NCBI GenBank assembly: GCA_900380265.1
Contig: LR025083.1
Span: forward strand, 496,001-560,000
Reading direction: 5' to 3'
Length of the DNA stretch: 64,000 nucleotides
Source of the DNA: Serratia symbiotica
Lineage (GTDB): Bacteria > Pseudomonadota > Gammaproteobacteria > Enterobacterales > Enterobacteriaceae
The position numbers and the translations under genes were made by a program. Below the pieces are notes generated by a model. That model was not told the origin of the DNA, did not search any database, and was given only the letters and a program-made list of their open reading frames with translations. Positions within the stretch are counted from its first letter, which is position 1; each line of letters starts with the position of its first letter. Shown piece after piece: positions 59,301 through 64,000 of the stretch.

Positions 59301-61231
59301 ATGTTTCTATCAGTAGCGTGTCGTCACCCGCCCGTGCAAGAACCTTTCCTTTATCGAGGGCTTCAGGCTTCCGAGCGACTCGCTAAAGCAGCGAGTGTTT
59401 GCCCAAATATTACTATAAGTATTTTTATCTAACTTAAAATATTAAGATCGATATATGACGGATAACGCAGTTGTTATAGGGTACGCACTGTGCTCAGTAA
59501 TTCATGGCTGCATGACGTGGCGGTTTGATAGGGACGCGCTAATTATACAGGTATTAACTTACATTTTTACTCCATCTTGATCACCTTATTTATCAGTGAC
59601 ATCCATATCGGATTAATTATAAACATTCCGGTTGCTCATGGTCTTTGGTTAGGTTCTGTAGATTGTGCACTATTTAGGCTCACAGCTTATAAGTAGGTAA
59701 ATATGCTTTCCCGATTGAAGTCTGGGGTTACACGGGTATAGTGTATTTTTTTATCTCAGTGATTGATGCACTGCATATAACTATGTTGGCCAATGGTCAC
59801 AATCATCGAGTTAGGCGCGCTCGCTGCCTGTTCATAAAGGAGAGACTATATACTAACTCAAACGTGACCAATTGAGTGCTGCATAAAGATTGAAGTAGTA
59901 CAAGTTTATTCTATTTTGTAATTTGTGTGGCTGACAAGGGCACACCTATCAGGTTGCCAGTCAACTTTACTCTGAAGTGGGATTTCAGGTGATATCGCCG
60001 ACCAGCCAGTAAATTGTGTCGCTAGAATAGCGTTGAATATGTTTAAGCAATGTGCTTTCTGTGCCGTAGTCAGTTGTAGGGAATTTCTGTAAAATGAGAG
60101 TTCTTAATAAGGTTATAAGTGATAATATGCGTGTTTAGAAGTGGAGGGTTTGGTATTCATAATAAAAAGACTACTTAAAAACAACTACGCTGCTAGTGTT
60201 CGCTCTAGCATAGTGGAGAATGCATAACCAGTAGTAGTTCTTATCTGTGTATTACCAAGGAATTATATTCTTTGTAGTAATAAAGTGTGGCAAAATTCCT
60301 GTATACAAAATCGTGGTTTTATGCGATACAAATTAGTAGGTTTGGCGATTCGCTGAAAGTATAAAAGGAGATTTGGTTATTAGGAATTGGCATACGCTTT
60401 ATATTGGTATCGGATTCTTTTTGCAGTGGCAAAGTTCGTTTCTATATATTTTGTTTTAGTAGCATGACTGGCATATCTTAATAACGTAAGCCATAAATTA
60501 ATTCCCCTAATAGGGGGAGGAGCTAATTGTAGGGATGAATAAATAATTCAAAATAACAGCTTCTTCGTCTAGATAGACGTCTCTAGTAAATAAATAATTT
60601 AAGTAAAACTCGCATAGGCATTTATCAGCTGTATGAGATTTATGTTTATGTGTCTTTAAAAGAATTGAGAATTTCTTACCTATTATAAACCTTTATTAAA
60701 TTTAATTAAATTATATTATGTATAATGATCGCTTTATTTCTATTTTAGCATTGTTTTATTCTTATTTTGTGTATTGTGTAGGAATTACATTCCTATTTAC
60801 ACTGCTTATAACGCGTATTTGATGGAACACACCCAACTTATTAGTATAATCTAAAATAAATAAAATCTTTCAGGCACATAGTAGCCTAATAAATCGCCAC
60901 GACAACTCGGTGAAAGCGGCGAAAGAATATCAGAATGAATTTTATCAACTAATTGTGCATTTAGCTCCCTGTAAAATTAAAAATAAATCATATATTGTAT
61001 AAGCGAGATGATAATTCATATGCTAACTAAATAGTGAAATATTAGTTAGGAATATAAAACATTTAGATGAGTGATCTTAGTGTTTTATATTAATTCCGGA
61101 TGACATGGAAACTGCTTAGTGTTAATGTCTATAAGTATTGCTAATGTTTAAATATCAGCAAGAAAGAGTAATTGCGATATCGTTGAAATGGCGATCAGTG
61201 ATAGGCTGGAATAGCCATATTTATTTATGCT

Positions 61232-61254
61232 CTTAATGTTAAAATAACATTAAG
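61232..61254. repeat. Inverted repeat, 10-bp stem, 3-nt loop
   Basis: Arms 61232-61241 and 61245-61254 are exact reverse complements, AAA loop. Confidence 0.85.
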
Positions 61255-61441
61255 TAGGAAATGTCATTTGTTTATTATTTTATGGCTTCTTAAGGGTTAT
61301 AGTTCTTGGTTTCATTTTAATAAAGAGATAGATAAGTATGATAAAATAATTAATATATACATATTTGTATAAAATGTTTTATATAACGATATATGGAGCC
61401 ATAAGTGGATTAAGAATCTTACTTATGATTCTTTATAGTGT

Positions 61442-61485
61442 CAGTAATAGGTATCTCAATTTTATTGAGAGCGATCATATTACTG
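61442..61485. repeat. Nested hairpins
   Basis: An outer 8-bp pair (61442-61449 with 61478-61485) encloses a perfect 7-bp hairpin (61454-61460 with 61464-61470, TTT loop). Confidence 0.75.
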
Positions 61486-61949
61486 TGAGCAAATAGTGTG
61501 AAGTAGTATCAGGGTATCGCGTCAATTAAAGGTCGTTCCTATGACATTAGATCAATCTTTGAGATTGGACTTAATCAAATCTGATAATGCCGCTAGTTTA
61601 TCATGGTTTTATGGTGCCATTGCCAGTTGCTTCTATGCCCTGAGTAAGGAGTTATAGTGCGACATTTCCAACTTGACACGGACAGAATGGCAAAACCTGG
61701 GGTGACGTGAACATGCGGACGGAGAGTCAGTTTGCTAAGTGGAGGTTTATTTGCTTTCCTTGTTGCGGAAAAGGCAGGATTTTTTATAATGTTAATTAGT
61801 GAACAATACGCAATTAACACGCCAGAACTTTACAGTTCTGGATACACTTTGGGAAGACTAGCGCTGACAGGCTAGTTCTATGCATTGTTTACTTAGTTCA
61901 GATTATGCAAGTATGTTCTTAAAAATTGAAACCGAAATTTATATTACAA

Positions 61950-62790
61950 AAGAATTGATTCTGATATGAAGGCTCCATGAGACCCACCTTTTCTTGCTTA
62001 AAGCCGTATTAGATATATCTCTTCTTCTACAAAGTGTTACTATATTATATAGTTTCATGTCATTCTAGTGTCGACCTCGCTTTTCAATCAGCTACTGTTA
62101 TATAAGTACAAAACGTAAAAAACAATCAATAATAATTATCAATAAATCTAATTTATAGGCGCCTTCTCAACTTCTTAAAGAATTTTTTAAATCATGCGCT
62201 GCTAACTGTCAGTGGGTTAAATAATCGAGCTCTGTTTTAGCTGAGCTCAGCATCTAAACAGAAAGCTAAAGGGTGAACATAGCGTGGGCTCTTGAGTAGA
62301 CTAAGAGCTCAGCTGATGCAGACATATCTTTTATTGTGGACGTAGCGATTGCTAGGTGATTAGAAGTGCTCGATAGCAGCGCAGTTTCTGTCGATATTAA
62401 AATTGTCTATAATGCTTACTTAAAATTAAGTGCTTCTGGTAGAACCCCATTAGGGCAAACACCCTTGCGCTAGTCGGCGAGTTTAGGTACTAACTCGGCC
62501 ACTCATCCTTGTTATACTGGCATAAGTATGCAGATAGGAGAGGGTTGTTCGCTTTTAACGGCTTATTTATCGGACTCTGGACGTTGACAGAAGTGCATAG
62601 GCGTGGTTGCTGCCAGGTAGGTATGCAATAGACTAATATAGAAAAGAAAATCCTTTAACTCCCCAGACAGAGTGTCCAATCAGGCTGAGAAGCTGCGCAG
62701 TATAAACTGTTTATTTAAAAAACTAAACTGCATTACCGCAGGTACTCTCAATAACGCCGGGCATTGATTTTTCTGTTGCATCGCCATATG
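61950..62790 (-). pseudogene. rlmJ: rlmJ fossil (23S rRNA m6A2030 methyltransferase)
   Basis: On the minus strand near 62680-62650 the residues LDTLSGELKD match the RlmJ motif LDTHAGAGRY. Just upstream, around 62742-62709, the bases match the start region HAGNHADVLKHT closely, though the frame now reads P-A-V-M-Q-F-S-F-L-N-K. Further along, near 62480, E-L-V-P-K-L-A-D resembles the ELHPSDYP segment. The rest is not readable and the 3' limit is an estimate. Position divergent from prlC is the E. coli arrangement. RlmJ methylates A2030 of 23S rRNA and is dispensable. Confidence 0.65.
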
Positions 62791-62861
62791 CTTATTGGTC
62801 TTTATTGTATGGATTGCCTGCTATTGATATGGTGGGCGACAACACTAATTAGGACTGCAGT

Positions 62862-64000
62862 ATGATGCTCAATCCGTTGTTGGCCTCGTTTTCTCTTCCG
62901 CCGTTTTCGGCGATCCGGCATGAAGATATCGTGCCTGCAATTCAATCGGCATTAGAAGACTGCCGTGCTGTAGTAGAATGCGTGATAGCGTCGCAGGGGC
63001 CATTTACTTGGGTCAACCTGTGCCAGCCACTATCTGAATCAAACGATCGCCTAGCTCGCATATGGTCGCCCATTGCGCATCTGAACTCGGTGAAAAACAG
63101 CTTAGAACTGCGCTCTGCCTACAAGCAGGCGCTGAACCTGCTATCTGAATACAGCACCTGGGTAGGTCAGCATAAAGGGTTGTATCAAGCCTATCGTAGC
63201 TTGAAAGAGCAACCCACTTTCAGCCAACTAAGCGCAGCGAAACAAAAATCAGTGGAAAACGCGCTACGTGACTTTGAGCTAGCTGGCGTTGGCTTGCCGG
63301 CGGAGAAACAGAAGCGATACCGTGAGATTGTAGCACGGTTATCTATACTGGGCTCTATCTACAGCAACAACGTCCTCGATGCCACCATGGGGTGGTGCAA
63401 ATTGATTACTGACCAAACTAAACTGAGCGGTTTGCCCGCCAGCGTCTTGGCACAGGCCAAGGCACAAGCGAAAGAGGAAGAAGGTTGGTTGCTGACGTTG
63501 GATATGCCGATTTATATCCAGGTACTCACTTACGCCGAAAACCGTGCGCTGCGTGAAGAGATGTACCGCGCCTTCGCCACCCGCGCTTCTGATCAAGCGC
63601 CGAACGCAGGTAACTGGGATAATAGTGCAGTGATATCAGAAATACTTGCTCTTCGCCATGAATCGGCCCAATTGCTTGGCTTTGAGACATACGCTAATAA
63701 ATCGCTAGCTACTAAAATGGCGGAAAGTCCAGAAGAGGTGATGAGATTCCTAAATGATTTGGCGAAGCGCGTCCGTCCTCAGGCCGCGCAGGAACTGGCG
63801 CAACTACGTATCTTTTCCAAACGACATTACGGGGTAGAGGTGCTAGAAGCCTGGGATATAACTTATTATAGTGAAAAACAAAAACAACACCTATTCTTTA
63901 TTAGTGACGAACAACTCCGCTCGTATTTCCCGGAGAAACGGGTGCTAGAAGGGCTGTTTGAGGTTGTAAAACGTATCTACGGTATCACCGTCAACGAGCG
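62862..64000 (+). CDS. prlC: Oligopeptidase A (PrlC), 5' part, runs off the window
   Basis: Cytoplasmic M3-family zinc metallopeptidase that degrades signal-peptide fragments and other oligopeptides. The open frame continues for about 380 codons to the window end, of about 680 expected, and aligns along its whole length: LNPLL then LPPF at the start, LNSVKNS, LLSEYSTWVGQH, NNVLDATMGW, REEMYRA, RASDQ, YYSEKQKQHL, and GLFEVVKRIYGIT near the edge. The HEXXH zinc site lies beyond the window. Two ATG codons (62862, 62865) are possible starts; AGGA at 62851 is a plausible ribosome-binding site for either. The gene is visibly more GC-rich than its flanks. The divergent neighbour rlmJ is a fossil. 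Confidence 0.96.
   Translation, partial: MMLNPLLASFSLPPFSAIRHEDIVPAIQSALEDCRAVVECVIASQGPFTWVNLCQPLSESNDRLARIWSPIAHLNSVKNSLELRSAYKQALNLLSEYSTWVGQHKGLYQAYRSLKEQPTFSQLSAAKQKSVENALRDFELAGVGLPAEKQKRYREIVARLSILGSIYSNNVLDATMGWCKLITDQTKLSGLPASVLAQAKAQAKEEEGWLLTLDMPIYIQVLTYAENRALREEMYRAFATRASDQAPNAGNWDNSAVISEILALRHESAQLLGFETYANKSLATKMAESPEEVMRFLNDLAKRVRPQAAQELAQLRIFSKRHYGVEVLEAWDITYYSEKQKQHLFFISDEQLRSYFPEKRVLEGLFEVVKRIYGITVNE

Larger units (their letters stand above)
53401..61900. other. Unassigned decayed DNA up to the rlmJ fossil
   Basis: No gene or fossil could be named. An AT-rich stretch (about 53.4-54.95 kb) contains a 128-codon hydrophobic minus-strand frame (54386-54000) without recognisable motif; its size is within what AT-rich DNA with few stops could give by chance, and I do not call it a gene. 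About 60-62 kb is again AT-rich. In enterobacteria gor would lie beyond rlmJ; I could not recognise it. Confidence 0.5.

Noticed and set aside
61593-61820. Extension of rlmJ or start of gor
   Set aside because: A weak resemblance to the RlmJ C-terminal NPPW region, but spacing from the clear rlmJ motifs is about 400 bases too long; gor motifs (GGGSGG, GGTCVNVGC) were not found.

Overview
The window looks like part of a heavily decayed gammaproteobacterial chromosome, most likely from a host-restricted insect symbiont of the Enterobacterales (Serratia/Sodalis-like). The intact proteins and the ancestral gene order both match enterobacteria, but I cannot assign a genus from this alone. Only five protein genes appear functional: tsaC (-), def (+), trkA (+), paeA/ytfL (+) and the first ~380 codons of prlC (+, running off the right edge). 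Together they cover about 4.9 kb, under 8% of 64 kb. I found no rRNA, tRNA, CRISPR array, prophage or insertion sequence.

The rest is not featureless. Translating it frame by frame against expected neighbours shows gene fossils that still align to enterobacterial proteins. Four ancestral blocks can be read. Block 1 (about 7.9-16.3 kb): yrdA(+), aroE(-), intact tsaC(-), yrdD(-), smg(-), dprA(-), intact def(+), fmt(+), rsmB(+), intact trkA(+), possibly mscL(+), exactly the Escherichia coli order. Block 2 (about 30.0-35.1 kb): cpxA(-), cpxR(-), cpxP(+), fieF(+), pfkA(+). Block 3 (about 36.5-40.5 kb): tamA(-), msrA(+), intact paeA(+). Block 4 (about 62-64 kb): rlmJ(-), intact prlC(+). Between the blocks (1-7.9, 16.3-30, 35.1-36.5 and 40.5-62 kb) lies DNA I could not assign.

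Decay here is dominated by substitutions. Fossils keep almost their ancestral length and spacing; the rsmB motif region aligns over 54 codons without an indel although stop codons interrupt it. This suggests weak deletion bias and would explain the very low coding density.

The most striking unexplained pattern is a dense scatter of perfect inverted repeats with short loops through the non-coding DNA: more than 30 with stems of 9-18 bp, some nested. I noticed none of that length inside the five intact genes. They share no consensus, most lack a terminator T-tract, and several sit inside gene fossils. They look like locally produced palindromes, for example from template-switch repair of quasi-palindromes, rather than a repeat family. 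Functionally, an intact deformylase next to a dead formyltransferase gene, and the survival of a polyamine exporter and a potassium-uptake regulator among ruins, are also notable.
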